Of a stretch of DNA of 43,367 nucleotides, positions 7,276 through 13,977 are shown in pieces. Within the stretch, counting starts at the first letter, position 1, and every line of letters begins with the position of its first letter. The notes beneath the pieces were generated by a model. It was given only the letters and a program-made list of their open reading frames with translations, was not told the origin of the DNA and did not search any database. The stretch lies in IMG/VR virus record IMGVR_UViG_3300021475_000033, positions 1-43,367 of that record. One strand, written 5' to 3'. A program made the position numbers and the translations under genes. The stretch is from a virus.

Positions 7276-7658
7276 AGAAGCTCACCCTCGAGCAGATGGT
7301 CAAGTTCGTGCGCGACGTGGCCGACGTCGCCCTAGCGGAGAAGCGCCCCTTCGACGCCGGGATAATGGTCCAGGCCGACGACCGACGCCTCTGCGTCCTG
7401 ATGACCCCAACCATCAAGGGCGACGAGGAGCAGGACCTCGCCCGGGCCATGACCGAGTTCATTGAAGAGCACGAGGCCGACGCCTACGTGTACATGTCGG
7501 CGCTGACCCGGCGCACCCGGGACATCTTCATCTACGCCGCCGCCCGCGATGGCAAGCGGATCGCCAAGCGCTGGGCAGTCAATAAGGGCCGGATCACTGA
7601 ACACCCACACGAGGAGACCCACTGTTTCATGGAATTGTTTCCGAGAACCTTGCACTGA
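7272..7658 (+). CDS. Hypothetical protein (128 aa)
   Basis: GTG start at 7272 overlaps the preceding TGA (GTGA). The alpha/beta protein has an N-terminal helix, a strand FDAGIMVQADDRRLCVLMTP, an acidic helix DEEQDLARAMTEFIEEH, and a basic RDGKRIAKRW segment. It is the last gene before a promoter/hairpin gap. The family is not recognised. Confidence 0.65.
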   Translation: MKKLTLEQMVKFVRDVADVALAEKRPFDAGIMVQADDRRLCVLMTPTIKGDEEQDLARAMTEFIEEHEADAYVYMSALTRRTRDIFIYAAARDGKRIAKRWAVNKGRITEHPHEETHCFMELFPRTLH

Positions 7659-7748
7659 GTTTGCCCTGCCGTCCCGGGGTGATACCTCCTCCGGCGTCCC
7701 GCTCAAGGCATCTCCATTCTCCGAGCGGGGAACGAAAGGACGGGGCAG

Positions 7749-7778
7749 GGCCGAGGGGAGAGAAATCTTTCCTCGGCC
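7749..7778. other. Hairpin GGCCGAGG/CCTCGGCC
   Basis: A perfect 8-bp stem (7749-7756 with 7771-7778) encloses a 14-nt loop that itself can pair AGA with TCT. It lies in the 187-nt gap before the helicase gene and is followed by GATTTAATCATTG, which is T-rich but without a clean T-run. It may be a weak terminator for the upstream string, placed just before the next promoter. Confidence 0.45.
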
Positions 7779-7790
7779 TCGATTTAATCA

Positions 7791-7819
7791 TTGCCATTCA
7801 TCTTGAGGTGTGGGATAAA
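7791..7819 (+). promoter_or_regulatory. Candidate promoter TTGCCA-17-GATAAA
   Basis: TTGCCA at 7791-7796 and GATAAA at 7814-7819 with 17-nt spacing sit just after the hairpin and 27 nt before the helicase ATG, whose ribosome site AAAAGGAGA is strong. The -10 match is imperfect. Confidence 0.4.
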
Positions 7820-7845
7820 GACGTCGGAGAAAAGGAGATCCTCTG

Positions 7846-9354
7846 ATGACCTACACACTGCCCACCACCTGGTCCAAGCAACAAGCCGCTTTCATCGACT
7901 GGGCCCACAACGGCCGCGGTTCCTGCGTTCTGATCGCAGTCGCCGGCTCCGGCAAAACCACCACCTTCCTCGGCGCTGTCGCTGGCATGCGCGGCAAGAC
8001 CGCCATCATGGCCTACAACAGGAAAATCGGCGACGAACTCTCCCGCAAGCTGGTCGACCTCGGGATCGACTGGAAGCAAGCCAACGCCGGGACCGTCCAC
8101 TCCTTTGGCCTCAAGGCCATCCGGAAGTTCTCCCCCAACGTCAAGATCGACGACAAAAACGTCAAAGTCCGAGACATCTTCGCCAAGCTGGCGGGCGAGG
8201 GCCACCCCTTCACCTCCGTCGTCGTCAAGCTGGTTAGCTTGGCCAAGCAACGCGCCGTCGGCGCAGTGTGTGGGTTGCACGACTACGCCGCCTGGCTCGA
8301 CATCATCAACCACTTCGACCTGATCGACGAGGAGCTCGACGCCGAGGGCGACGCGGTCGACGAGATCATCTCCCTCGCCCAGCGGACCCTCAAGGCCAGC
8401 AACGCCATGACCGACTTCATTGATTTCGACGACATGGTCTACCTGCCCCTGGTTCTCCCGATGCGCCACTTCCGCTACGACAACATCATCGTTGACGAGG
8501 CCCAGGACACCAACCCCGCCCGCCGCGAGCTGGTCAAGCGGCTCCTCCTGCCGGGTGGCCGTCTGATGGCCGTCGGTGATCCGAGGCAAGCCATCTACGG
8601 CTTCACCGGAGCCGACAACGACTCGCTCGAGCTCATCCGCCAGGACTTCAAGGCCATCGAGATGCCCCTGACGGTCACCTACCGCTGCCCGCGCGCCATC
8701 GTCGAGTTTGCCCATCAGTGGGTGAGCCACATCGAGGCCCACGAGGACGCCATTGAGGGGACGGTGTCACAGATGGCGTGGGACGCCCTGCTGACGGCGA
8801 AGCCGACCTCCACTGACGCAATCCTATGTCGCAACACCAAGCCGCTCGTACAAGCCGCTTTCGCCCTCATACGCGCCCGCATCCCCTGCAAGATCGAGGG
8901 CCGGGATATCGCCAAGTCGATCCTCCGCCTCGCCCAGAAGTGGAAGTCGGCCAAGACCATCGACGCCTACGAGAAAAGGTTGGACAAGTTCTTCGCTGAC
9001 CAGTCCAAGAAGGTCGAGGGCACCAAGCTCCAGATGCTCGAGGACATGGTCGCCACGATGCACGTCATCATCGACCAGGTCCGGTCGACCGGCGGGACCC
9101 ACATGACCCAAGTCTGCGACGCAGTGGATCAACTCTTCGCCGACGACGTCTCCGGGGTTGTCACGCTCTCGACCATCCACAAGGCGAAAGGGAGAGAGTG
9201 GACCAATGTGTATTGGCTCAACCGCTCCAGCACCTGCCCGAGCCGCTACGCTAAGCAGGCGTGGGAGGTAGCTCAAGAGGTTAACCTTTGCTACGTTGCA
9301 GCCACCCGCGCCATGGAAAACCTCATCGACCTCACCATGGTGGTGGCCGGGTAA
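7846..9354 (+). CDS. UvrD/Rep-like superfamily 1 DNA helicase (502 aa)
   Basis: Motif I (Walker A) AVAGSGKTTT at 31-40, motif Ia region IMAYNRKIG, motif II DEAQD at 217-221, motif III GDPRQAIYGFTGAD at 244-257, motif IV TYRCP near 275, motif V TIHKAKGREW near 446-455 and motif VI CYVAATRAM near the C-terminus are all intact. This predicts an active 3'-5' SF1A helicase acting on phage DNA. At about 500 aa it is shorter than host UvrD (about 720 aa), as usual for phage members. It has its own promoter-hairpin region upstream and is separated from the replication block, so a repair or early role is possible. Confidence 0.93.
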   Translation: MTYTLPTTWSKQQAAFIDWAHNGRGSCVLIAVAGSGKTTTFLGAVAGMRGKTAIMAYNRKIGDELSRKLVDLGIDWKQANAGTVHSFGLKAIRKFSPNVKIDDKNVKVRDIFAKLAGEGHPFTSVVVKLVSLAKQRAVGAVCGLHDYAAWLDIINHFDLIDEELDAEGDAVDEIISLAQRTLKASNAMTDFIDFDDMVYLPLVLPMRHFRYDNIIVDEAQDTNPARRELVKRLLLPGGRLMAVGDPRQAIYGFTGADNDSLELIRQDFKAIEMPLTVTYRCPRAIVEFAHQWVSHIEAHEDAIEGTVSQMAWDALLTAKPTSTDAILCRNTKPLVQAAFALIRARIPCKIEGRDIAKSILRLAQKWKSAKTIDAYEKRLDKFFADQSKKVEGTKLQMLEDMVATMHVIIDQVRSTGGTHMTQVCDAVDQLFADDVSGVVTLSTIHKAKGREWTNVYWLNRSSTCPSRYAKQAWEVAQEVNLCYVAATRAMENLIDLTMVVAG

Positions 9355-9376
9355 AAAGGGCAAAGATTTCTTGGCT

Positions 9377-9422
9377 GGTCGGGTGATTTTTCATTGAGAA
9401 ATCCCCGACCATATCTTAAGCT
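9377..9422 (+). promoter_or_regulatory. Promoter TTGAGA-17-TAAGCT overlapped by a hairpin
   Basis: TTGAGA at 9394-9399 and TAAGCT at 9417-9422 have 17-nt spacing. The same bases take part in a hairpin: GGTCGGG (9377-9383) pairs with CCCGACC (9404-9410) and GATTT (9385-9389) with AAATC (9399-9403), with one bulged T. The -35 box lies in the loop. The leader GACACCAACGGAGAAC leads to ATG 9449. This could be a terminator-promoter hybrid or a repressible site. Confidence 0.5.
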
Positions 9423-9448
9423 GGAGATGACACCAACGGAGAACTTCA

Positions 9449-9880
9449 ATGACTGCCACTGCCCCCACCTTCTACGCCTTCGAACTGGCAAACATGACTG
9501 CCGTCGGCCCCTTCGCCACGCGCGATGACGCCGCCGCCTGGATGGCGCGAGTCGTCCCCGCCGAGGACCAGGACGGCACGCCGGAGAATGCGCAGGGCGA
9601 CATCCCCGGCGACGGCTACCGCGTCGGCGATCTGGCCGAGGTCAACGACATGCTCGGCACGCCGGAGTTCGAAACCCCCGACGCCGCCGCTGATCGCTAC
9701 CGCGAATGCTACGCCGAGTTTTACCCGGCTCACCAGGCCAAGCTCGACGCCGCCTACAAGGCCCTCGATGACTTCTACCTGACCATCGACGACGAGAACG
9801 AGGACACACCCGAGGGCCTGGCCGAGCAAGAACGCCTCTTCGACCTCATCCACTCCCTCAACGGAGACGCCCGCCGATGA
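9449..9880 (+). CDS. Hypothetical acidic protein (143 aa)
   Basis: GGAG upstream and a dedicated promoter support the start. The protein opens with a strand (TFYAFELANMTAVGPFATRDDAAAW broken by turns), is strongly acidic, and has a helical C-terminus. The N-terminal portion resembles small domains in which a strand pair is followed by an ATRDDAAAW helix, but I cannot assign a family. Confidence 0.65.
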   Translation: MTATAPTFYAFELANMTAVGPFATRDDAAAWMARVVPAEDQDGTPENAQGDIPGDGYRVGDLAEVNDMLGTPEFETPDAAADRYRECYAEFYPAHQAKLDAAYKALDDFYLTIDDENEDTPEGLAEQERLFDLIHSLNGDARR

Positions 9881-10116
9881 CTCTCGACCTCACGCCTGAC
9901 GAACTCTCCGTCCTGCACGGATTGCTCGAGGGCCACGCCGAGGTGCTCGGCGACGCCGGGAACCACGTCGAGGAAGAACGCCTGCTGGCGATGGTCAACG
10001 ACTCGCCGATCATCTCGAAAGAAGACGCCGAATGGCTGGTCGAGGTCCTCCAGGACCAGGACGACGACGTGGACGCCATGAGCTTGCGCGACAAGCTGGC
10101 GACGTTGCTCCGGTGA
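9877..10116 (+). CDS. Hypothetical acidic helical protein (79 aa)
   Basis: Coupled by ATGA. It is all-helical and acidic (MTLDLTPDELSVLHGLLEG and WLVEVLQDQDDDVDAMSLRD). No motif is recognised, and the role is unknown. Confidence 0.65.
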   Translation: MTLDLTPDELSVLHGLLEGHAEVLGDAGNHVEEERLLAMVNDSPIISKEDAEWLVEVLQDQDDDVDAMSLRDKLATLLR

Positions 10117-10694
10117 CCGACGTCCTGGTCCCCGACCCCAGAGTGTGGAAGGAGTTCGGCGTCACCCCGATGACCGGGTGGCGCTGGACGAACGACCCGG
10201 AGCTCGGCTTCCCGCCGAGGATCAAGATCAACAACCGCAACTACCGCAGCCGCGCTGCGCTTGATGCGTTCAAAGCAACGCTGAGGAGCTCATATGAAAT
10301 TCGGCAAGAAGCCCACACTGGTCGACAAGCTCGAAGCGATGGCCGACCCCAAGAGAAACAACAATCCCCACGAGCGCGCCGTCGCAGCGAAGAAACTGGC
10401 GGCGCTCCGGGCATCCTCTCAGAAGCCGTCAGGAGCGTCCACGCCGGGAAGTCGGCTGACGGCGGCGTCATACGCCAGGGCGCACGGGATCGACCCCAGA
10501 CGGCTCCGCAAGGCGTTGAGGGCGATGGGCAAAAGTGCGCCATACTCAATCTCGGACCTAGAGAGCGTCAAATAATCGAAGATCTCAAAGCAGAGCTCGA
10601 AGATGTACGCAAATCGCGCGACAACTGGATGAGATATGCCAAGAAGCTGTCCGCCAGGCTCTCGCCCGAGGAGGAGGAAGATGAGGAGAGCTAG
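10113..10694 (+). CDS. AlpA-like HTH protein with long open C-terminal frame (193 aa)
   Basis: GTG at 10113 overlaps the preceding TGA. Residues 1-60 are a clear AlpA/MerR-type winged HTH: VWKEFGVTPMTGWRWTNDPE, then FPPRIKINNRNYRS and LDAFK. The frame then stays open across a different, convincing gene (10294-10575). It ends in a coiled-coil-like acidic tail that looks genuinely protein-like (IIEDLKAELEDVRKSRDNWM onward). There is no usable start codon for that tail alone. Either this is one protein with an overprinted gene inside, or the true HTH gene is short and the tail belongs to something else. Calls beyond residue 60 are uncertain. Confidence 0.5.
   Translation: MTDVLVPDPRVWKEFGVTPMTGWRWTNDPELGFPPRIKINNRNYRSRAALDAFKATLRSSYEIRQEAHTGRQARSDGRPQEKQQSPRARRRSEETGGAPGILSEAVRSVHAGKSADGGVIRQGARDRPQTAPQGVEGDGQKCAILNLGPRERQIIEDLKAELEDVRKSRDNWMRYAKKLSARLSPEEEEDEES
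10294..10575 (+). CDS. Small HTH DNA-binding protein (93 aa)
   Basis: ATG at 10294 has GAGGAG upstream. The N-terminal segment KLEAMADPKRNNNPHERAVA resembles the DUF2786-type helix. The C-terminal segment AASYARAHGIDPRRLRKALR followed by AMGKSAPYSISDLES is an HTH like that of Lsr2-type or phage regulators. The same C-terminal layout occurs in the genes at 18313 and 31848. It lies wholly within the 10113 open frame. Confidence 0.6.
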   Translation: MKFGKKPTLVDKLEAMADPKRNNNPHERAVAAKKLAALRASSQKPSGASTPGSRLTAASYARAHGIDPRRLRKALRAMGKSAPYSISDLESVK

Positions 10695-10707
10695 TGGCGG
10701 TGGTGGC

Positions 10708-10794
10708 TTAAATCCACCCGAGGGCGCGCAGCGCGAGGCCGACGAGGGCCACGACGAGCAGCGCGACCCAGAACGCGATGGCTGGCCAGTCCAC
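10708..10794 (-). CDS. 28-aa single-TM peptide
   Basis: GTG starts directly after the stop of the upstream gene (TAAGTG). The product MDWPAIAFWVALLVVALVGL plus ALRALGWI is one membrane helix. It is the last gene of the leftward block and ends only 13 nt from the end of the rightward block. No separate ribosome site is seen, so expression would depend on coupling. Confidence 0.5.
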   Translation of the reverse strand: MDWPAIAFWVALLVVALVGLALRALGWI

Positions 10795-11004
10795 TTAGTG
10801 ACGGCGCTCGTCGTCGGCGTCATCGGCGTCGCCGTCGACCACCTCGAGCATCTCGAGCAGCATCTCACGGCTCATCACCGCCGTCGCCAGCACATTGTCC
10901 TCGGCGTCGACCAGCATCACGTGCAGATGCTGGCAGCCGTCGCACTTGTAGTAGCGAGTCGAGTCCGCTGAGGGAGCGTTGTTTGGATCGTTGTCAATAG
11001 TCAT
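10795..11004 (-). CDS. Hypothetical small Cys-containing protein (69 aa)
   Basis: The ATG at 11004 is used because it falls 11 nt inside the end of the upstream gene. The sequence contains YYKCDGCQHLHVMLVDAED, a C-x2-C-x-H-x-H start followed by strands, and ends in an acidic D/E/R run. A single zinc site is plausible. The function is unknown. Confidence 0.6.
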   Translation of the reverse strand: MTIDNDPNNAPSADSTRYYKCDGCQHLHVMLVDAEDNVLATAVMSREMLLEMLEVVDGDADDADDERRH

Positions 11005-11134
11005 CCCACACATCCCACGTGTCGTCCTCCGGATACGCCTTCTCGGGCCAGAATATGTAAATCGCCGCCGCAGCGATCAGGGCGACGACCAGGGCGACGA
11101 GGCCGAGCCCGGTGATCTCCAATGCCCACACCAT
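10994..11134 (-). CDS. 46-aa membrane protein
   Basis: ATG at 11134 directly follows the preceding stop. The first 28 residues form a TM helix (MVWALEITGLGLVALVVALI then AAAAIYIFW), followed by an acidic tail PEKAYPEDDTWDVWDDY. Coupled start and typical phage microprotein organisation. No family is recognised. Confidence 0.55.
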   Translation of the reverse strand: MVWALEITGLGLVALVVALIAAAAIYIFWPEKAYPEDDTWDVWDDY

Positions 11135-11323
11135 TCACTTCTCCAACCACGCCTCTGGCGGAATGGGTGTGTCGAGAGGGATTTCCTCGCCCTCGGCTCC
11201 CTTGGGCCACGCGCGCTCGAGGACGGCGCACAGCCGATCGCGCTCCGCTAAGTCGTCCACCAGCAGCGCGTTGAAGGCAGCCTTCAGCACGTCGCCCACG
11301 GTGATGGTGGTGGCTTCTGTCAC
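11135..11323 (-). CDS. Hypothetical small protein (62 aa)
   Basis: The GTG at 11323 overlaps the oxygenase stop (GTGA). It is preferred to the GTG at 11332 because this overlap pattern recurs throughout the block. The protein is helical, with TITVGDVLKAAFNALLVDDL, and has a proline-rich end. The function is unknown. Confidence 0.6.
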   Translation of the reverse strand: MTEATTITVGDVLKAAFNALLVDDLAERDRLCAVLERAWPKGAEGEEIPLDTPIPPEAWLEK

Positions 11324-11871
11324 ATGAACCACGTGATCATCGAGTAGCGGGTGCCCCTGGTGACTGGCAAGATCTCATGCGGGTACATGAAGTTCGGCGG
11401 GAACATGAGAGCGCAGCCGGCCTCGAGCCGGAATGTGAGGTCGCCCCAGAACTTGAACTCACCGCCCGTGTAGTCGCCGTTGAGGCCGATGGACATCGAC
11501 AACACCCGCGGCACCATGTCGTCGCGGTGGAGGCCGATGTGTTGCCCGGTCTCATAGCGGAGGATGTCGAAGCCGGAGTCGGTGCGCGTCACTAGGTGCC
11601 ACTTGGTCTTGTAGATATTCAGCGCGCGTACGGAGGCGTCGAGCAAGATCTCGTCGGCTCTCTTGGCCATCGGCAGCTTAGCGGGCTCGCATGGGTAGTT
11701 GCCGCCGACAGCCGCGCTCAAAGGGTACGTCGTGCAGGTGCGCTCGGGATAGTCCGGCGATGAGGGCGGGATGCGCCAACCCACACCCTCGGTGACGGCG
11801 ACGATTTCGTTGAGTTGGAGCGGATCCAGGAGCGGCTCGGTAACGATGATGTAGTCCCTGAGATCAAGCAT
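11320..11871 (-). CDS. 2OG-Fe(II) oxygenase, prolyl-4-hydroxylase-like (183 aa)
   Basis: Contains the facial-triad signature: H115-R-D117 in HIGLHRDDMV, distal H165 in YPHEILPV and the 2-oxoglutarate-binding R175 in RGTRYSM. These sit on a double-stranded beta-helix pattern (LSMSIGLNGDYTGGEFKFWG). This predicts an Fe(II)- and 2-oxoglutarate-dependent hydroxylase. Such phage enzymes are common in T4-like and cyano/alphaproteobacterial phages. Substrates are mostly unknown; protein side chains or nucleic acid are possible. It is a single domain of P4Hc size. It sits among small accessory genes, not beside the replication or nucleotide genes. Confidence 0.88.
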   Translation of the reverse strand: MLDLRDYIIVTEPLLDPLQLNEIVAVTEGVGWRIPPSSPDYPERTCTTYPLSAAVGGNYPCEPAKLPMAKRADEILLDASVRALNIYKTKWHLVTRTDSGFDILRYETGQHIGLHRDDMVPRVLSMSIGLNGDYTGGEFKFWGDLTFRLEAGCALMFPPNFMYPHEILPVTRGTRYSMITWFM

Positions 11872-11872
11872 T

Positions 11873-12112
11873 TCAATTGCTCCAAAAATACCGTGGGGCC
11901 AGCATACGCAGTTCTTCCTCTTTGGTCACCTTCAGTGTCAGGAGATGGGTGCACATGAAGCGCGGGCCGTCGCAGGCGTCGCACCATCCACACTGGAAGT
12001 GTCCGGGGAGTCCCGCGTGTGGGCACTCGCATCGCTCGAGGTCATCATTGATGGGTTCGCGGCCGAGGGCAGCGATAAACTTCTCTCGCATGGTGGGCTT
12101 CTCAATGGACAT
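11873..12112 (-). CDS. Cys-rich small protein (79 aa)
   Basis: The ATG at 12112 has AGAGAGG upstream, so it is chosen over 12181. The product MSIEKPTMREKFIAALGREP continues with C-x-C, HAGLPGH, C-x2-C-x2-C and a final C, enough ligands for one or two zinc ions. Similar small proteins with the HAGLPGHxxCGWC pattern occur in phages. The function is unknown. Confidence 0.6.
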   Translation of the reverse strand: MSIEKPTMREKFIAALGREPINDDLERCECPHAGLPGHFQCGWCDACDGPRFMCTHLLTLKVTKEEELRMLAPRYFWSN

Positions 12113-12198
12113 GCGTATGACCTCTCTTCGAAACAGCACCCGCAGCACTTGCGCGATGCCCGGCAGCAGATGAAGCGGCAAGCAGCGAACTCATTCAT
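11938..12198 (-). CDS. Candidate Cys-rich overlapping gene (86 aa)
   Basis: ATG at 12198 overlaps the upstream stop (ATGA). The first 30 residues have seven Cys (ACRFICCRASRKCCGCC) and a strongly G/C third-codon bias, as real genes here do. From residue 30 it overlaps the 11873-12112 gene in another frame, so its true extent is doubtful. The alternative frame from 12194 (30 aa) has poorer codon bias. Confidence 0.3.
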   Translation of the reverse strand: MNEFAACRFICCRASRKCCGCCFEERSYACPLRSPPCERSLSLPSAANPSMMTSSDASAHTRDSPDTSSVDGATPATARASCAPIS

Positions 12199-12539
12199 GA
12201 TCTCACCAGGATCGGCGTCGGCTTGAATACTATCGACACCACCATGTCATGTCCAACCTCGGCCTCGGCCCAGGTGCTCCAGCGCCATTGCTGCTGACCC
12301 TCGAATTCGATGAAGGACATGGTCTCGTAGAGCATGGGTGGCCCGAGCCCAAAGTGGTGGTCGAGTCCGAGGAAGACGGTGGAGACCCACACGTCGCCCT
12401 GCTCAGTCAGTTTGACCTGGCGGCGATCGTGATCAGTGAACATCCACATCGACCACTTCTGGAAGTCCGTCTCGAGCACTGGGTTATGTTCGGCGTCGAG
12501 GATGTAGGTGTGGCAGTGTGGGAAGTGAGGGTGAGTCAC
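12195..12539 (-). CDS. Conserved phage hypothetical protein (114 aa)
   Basis: The GTG at 12539 overlaps the preceding TGA and is preferred to the GTG at 12548. The beta-rich sequence includes WVSTVFLGLDHHFGLGPPML followed by ETMSF. This is a pattern I recognise from small phage proteins with a 'W-x-STVFLGLDH' core. The C-terminus reads EVGHDMVVSIV. The function is unknown. Confidence 0.65.
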   Translation of the reverse strand: MTHPHFPHCHTYILDAEHNPVLETDFQKWSMWMFTDHDRRQVKLTEQGDVWVSTVFLGLDHHFGLGPPMLYETMSFIEFEGQQQWRWSTWAEAEVGHDMVVSIVFKPTPILVRS

Positions 12540-12721
12540 AGTTTGCACACCCCGGGCCGCGCCCAGTAGGGCGACATGAAGGTGATCGCCGCCATGTGGC
12601 TCTGGTTGGGAAAGTCTCGAGCCGAGAGTTCATGCCACTTGGGCTCAGGCCTGATCTTGACCAGCAGGACAACCAGTCGGTCGGGCCACCAGCGCCAGAC
12701 GAAGTTGTTCCACTTCTTCAT
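12536..12721 (-). CDS. Small basic Trp-rich protein (61 aa)
   Basis: ATG at 12721 is coupled to the upstream stop (ATGA) and preferred to 12838. It begins MKKWNNFVWRWWPDRLVVLL and ends with a basic tail. The hydrophobic part could be a short membrane-associated helix or a strand. No family is recognised. Confidence 0.55.
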   Translation of the reverse strand: MKKWNNFVWRWWPDRLVVLLVKIRPEPKWHELSARDFPNQSHMAAITFMSPYWARPGVCKL

Positions 12722-12981
12722 CGCTTGTTCCAATGCGCCGCCAGGTCGGCGAGCTGCATCTCGGTCGGTCGTCTCATCAGCACCGGCTTGCCCTGCTTCT
12801 CCGACAGAGCGATCTGAACGGCGGTGCACTCCAAGCACCAGATGTCATCAGTGATGGGCGGCGATGAGAGCGCCACCCACACTGATGATGAGCAGAGGGA
12901 GCACGCCCCATGCTTGCTCGGCACCGGAGCCGGCTTGCCAGCAACCTTGCGTAGGCAGACCAACGGGTTCACATCACGCAC
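12718..12981 (-). CDS. Zinc-binding small protein (87 aa)
   Basis: Has C-x2-C (ACSLCSS) and a second C-x2-C (WCLECTA) spaced by about 20 residues, the layout of a treble-clef or ribbon zinc site, followed by a helix and an HWNKR end. It overlaps the upstream gene by 8 nt. Probably nucleic-acid or protein binding; the target is unknown. Confidence 0.6.
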   Translation of the reverse strand: MRDVNPLVCLRKVAGKPAPVPSKHGACSLCSSSVWVALSSPPITDDIWCLECTAVQIALSEKQGKPVLMRRPTEMQLADLAAHWNKR

Positions 12982-13492
12982 TCTTCTTCGCCGACGCCTC
13001 GCGGACGTTCTCGCGGGCGATGGGCATCACGGGGTCCGTCAATCGCCAAGCGCCAATGCCCGTCTGCCTGACCACACCATGCTCCTTGAGCTGCTGGAGT
13101 CTCGAGCTGATGGAGTTCTCCGAGAAGCCGGCTGCCTTGAGGAGCGGCTGCAGGTCGACCGCCCTGTGCACTGCGCCGTCGCTGAGCGCGGTGATAATGA
13201 TGCCGTTGATCCCACGCTTGAGATCGACGCCGCGTCGCCTCTGCTGCTTGGCTGGCTGCTTGGGCTTTAGTTGCTTCGGCATCAAGCTATCTTGACCCAG
13301 ATGCTTGATCTGAGCCTTGAGGTTGTGCGTTGGTAGATGCTCGGTGTCCTTGAAGCCGCCCAGCGGGTGGCCGTGGCCGCGGTCGGGCTCAAACACTTCT
13401 TCGACGTGGAGGTCGTCGATGGGCAGCACCTTGGACATCATAGAGAACAATGTCTCTGCGGAGATGGTGAAACCGAGCCTGAATTTAACCAT
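12974..13492 (-). CDS. Winged-helix-like regulator (172 aa)
   Basis: The C-terminal 90 residues read KRGINGIIITALSDGAVHRA, then LLKAAGFSENSISSRLQQLK and GVVRQTGIGAWRL, a winged helix with a beta-hairpin wing. A paralogue with the same layout lies at 17338-17673. The N-terminal 90 residues are unrelated and basic near the linker (KPKQPAKQQRRR). It directly follows the XRE regulator, overlapping it by 8 nt, so both are probably co-expressed. A transcription or replication regulator is inferred. Confidence 0.65.
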   Translation of the reverse strand: MVKFRLGFTISAETLFSMMSKVLPIDDLHVEEVFEPDRGHGHPLGGFKDTEHLPTHNLKAQIKHLGQDSLMPKQLKPKQPAKQQRRRGVDLKRGINGIIITALSDGAVHRAVDLQPLLKAAGFSENSISSRLQQLKEHGVVRQTGIGAWRLTDPVMPIARENVREASAKKSA

Positions 13493-13841
13493 GTTTCTTC
13501 CCCTTCACATACTTGGCCATCTGGACGACGTGGCGAGTCGAGGTAGCGGCTCGCTGCTGCTTGATGGGCAGGGGCATGGGTGGCATAAATTTGACGATCG
13601 CCGCGCCCGTGGGCACTGGGGCCAGCTTATAGCCCAGCGCGCGGAGGACGGCGTTGATGGTGGCTGCTTGTGGTTTCTTCGTCTTACCTCCGAACCAGGC
13701 ATAGAGCGTCGTCACGGTGACGCCGCTTTCATCTTCAATCCACTTGTAGCTCGCCCCGCTGGCGCCGACGATGGTCCGGATCTCATCGATGATGGGATCC
13801 TTGTCGACGAAGGAATAAGATTTATAGGTAAACCCCGGCAA
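13485..13841 (-). CDS. XRE-family HTH regulator (118 aa)
   Basis: TTG start at 13841 with AGGAGG five nt upstream. Residues 20-75 form a five-helix XRE domain: IIDEIRTIVGASGASYKWIE, then ESGVTVTTLYAWFGGKTKKP and INAVLRALGY. The C-terminal tail is basic (MAKYVKGKKHG). It lies directly downstream of a promoter flanked by inverted 25-bp operators (13878-13963). An autoregulatory repressor of the leftward block is the natural reading. Without an integrase in view I do not call it a prophage repressor. Confidence 0.75.
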   Translation of the reverse strand: MPGFTYKSYSFVDKDPIIDEIRTIVGASGASYKWIEDESGVTVTTLYAWFGGKTKKPQAATINAVLRALGYKLAPVPTGAAIVKFMPPMPLPIKQQRAATSTRHVVQMAKYVKGKKHG

Positions 13842-13877
13842 TGACTCCTCCTGTTGCTGTGAGCGTCGTCAGCCGCT

Positions 13878-13963
13878 CATAGACGGCGTACGACGGCGAT
13901 TACACCTTAAACTGAGGGGATACGCCAGGCAACCGTATAATCGCCGCGTGCGAGCGTCTAATG
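13878..13963. repeat. Inverted-operator element 1 (about 86 bp)
   Basis: Two 25-26-bp sites in opposite orientation: site A on + at 13878-13902 (CATAGACGGCG...CGGCGATTA) and site B on - at 13963-13938 (TTAGACGCTCG...CGGCGATTA). Their centres are about 61 bp apart. They flank the leftward promoter. Related elements occur at 32192-32275 and, more diverged, at 32479-32565. Confidence 0.6.
13904..13932 (-). promoter_or_regulatory. Leftward promoter TTGCCT-17-TAAGGT
   Basis: On the minus strand, TTGCCT (13932-13927) and TAAGGT (13909-13904) are 17 nt apart. It has the same TAAG-type -10 as the promoters at 5280, 9417 and 18266. It lies between two inverted operator sites and 63 nt before the TTG of the XRE gene. 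Confidence 0.55.
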
Positions 13964-13977
13964 GCGTCGGCGCAACT

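Noticed and set aside
7798-8742. Long minus-strand open frame (314 aa) opposite the UvrD-like helicase
   Set aside because: It mirrors the helicase codons, is rich in Val, Gly, Asp and Glu as antisense frames of GC-rich genes are, and has no motif.
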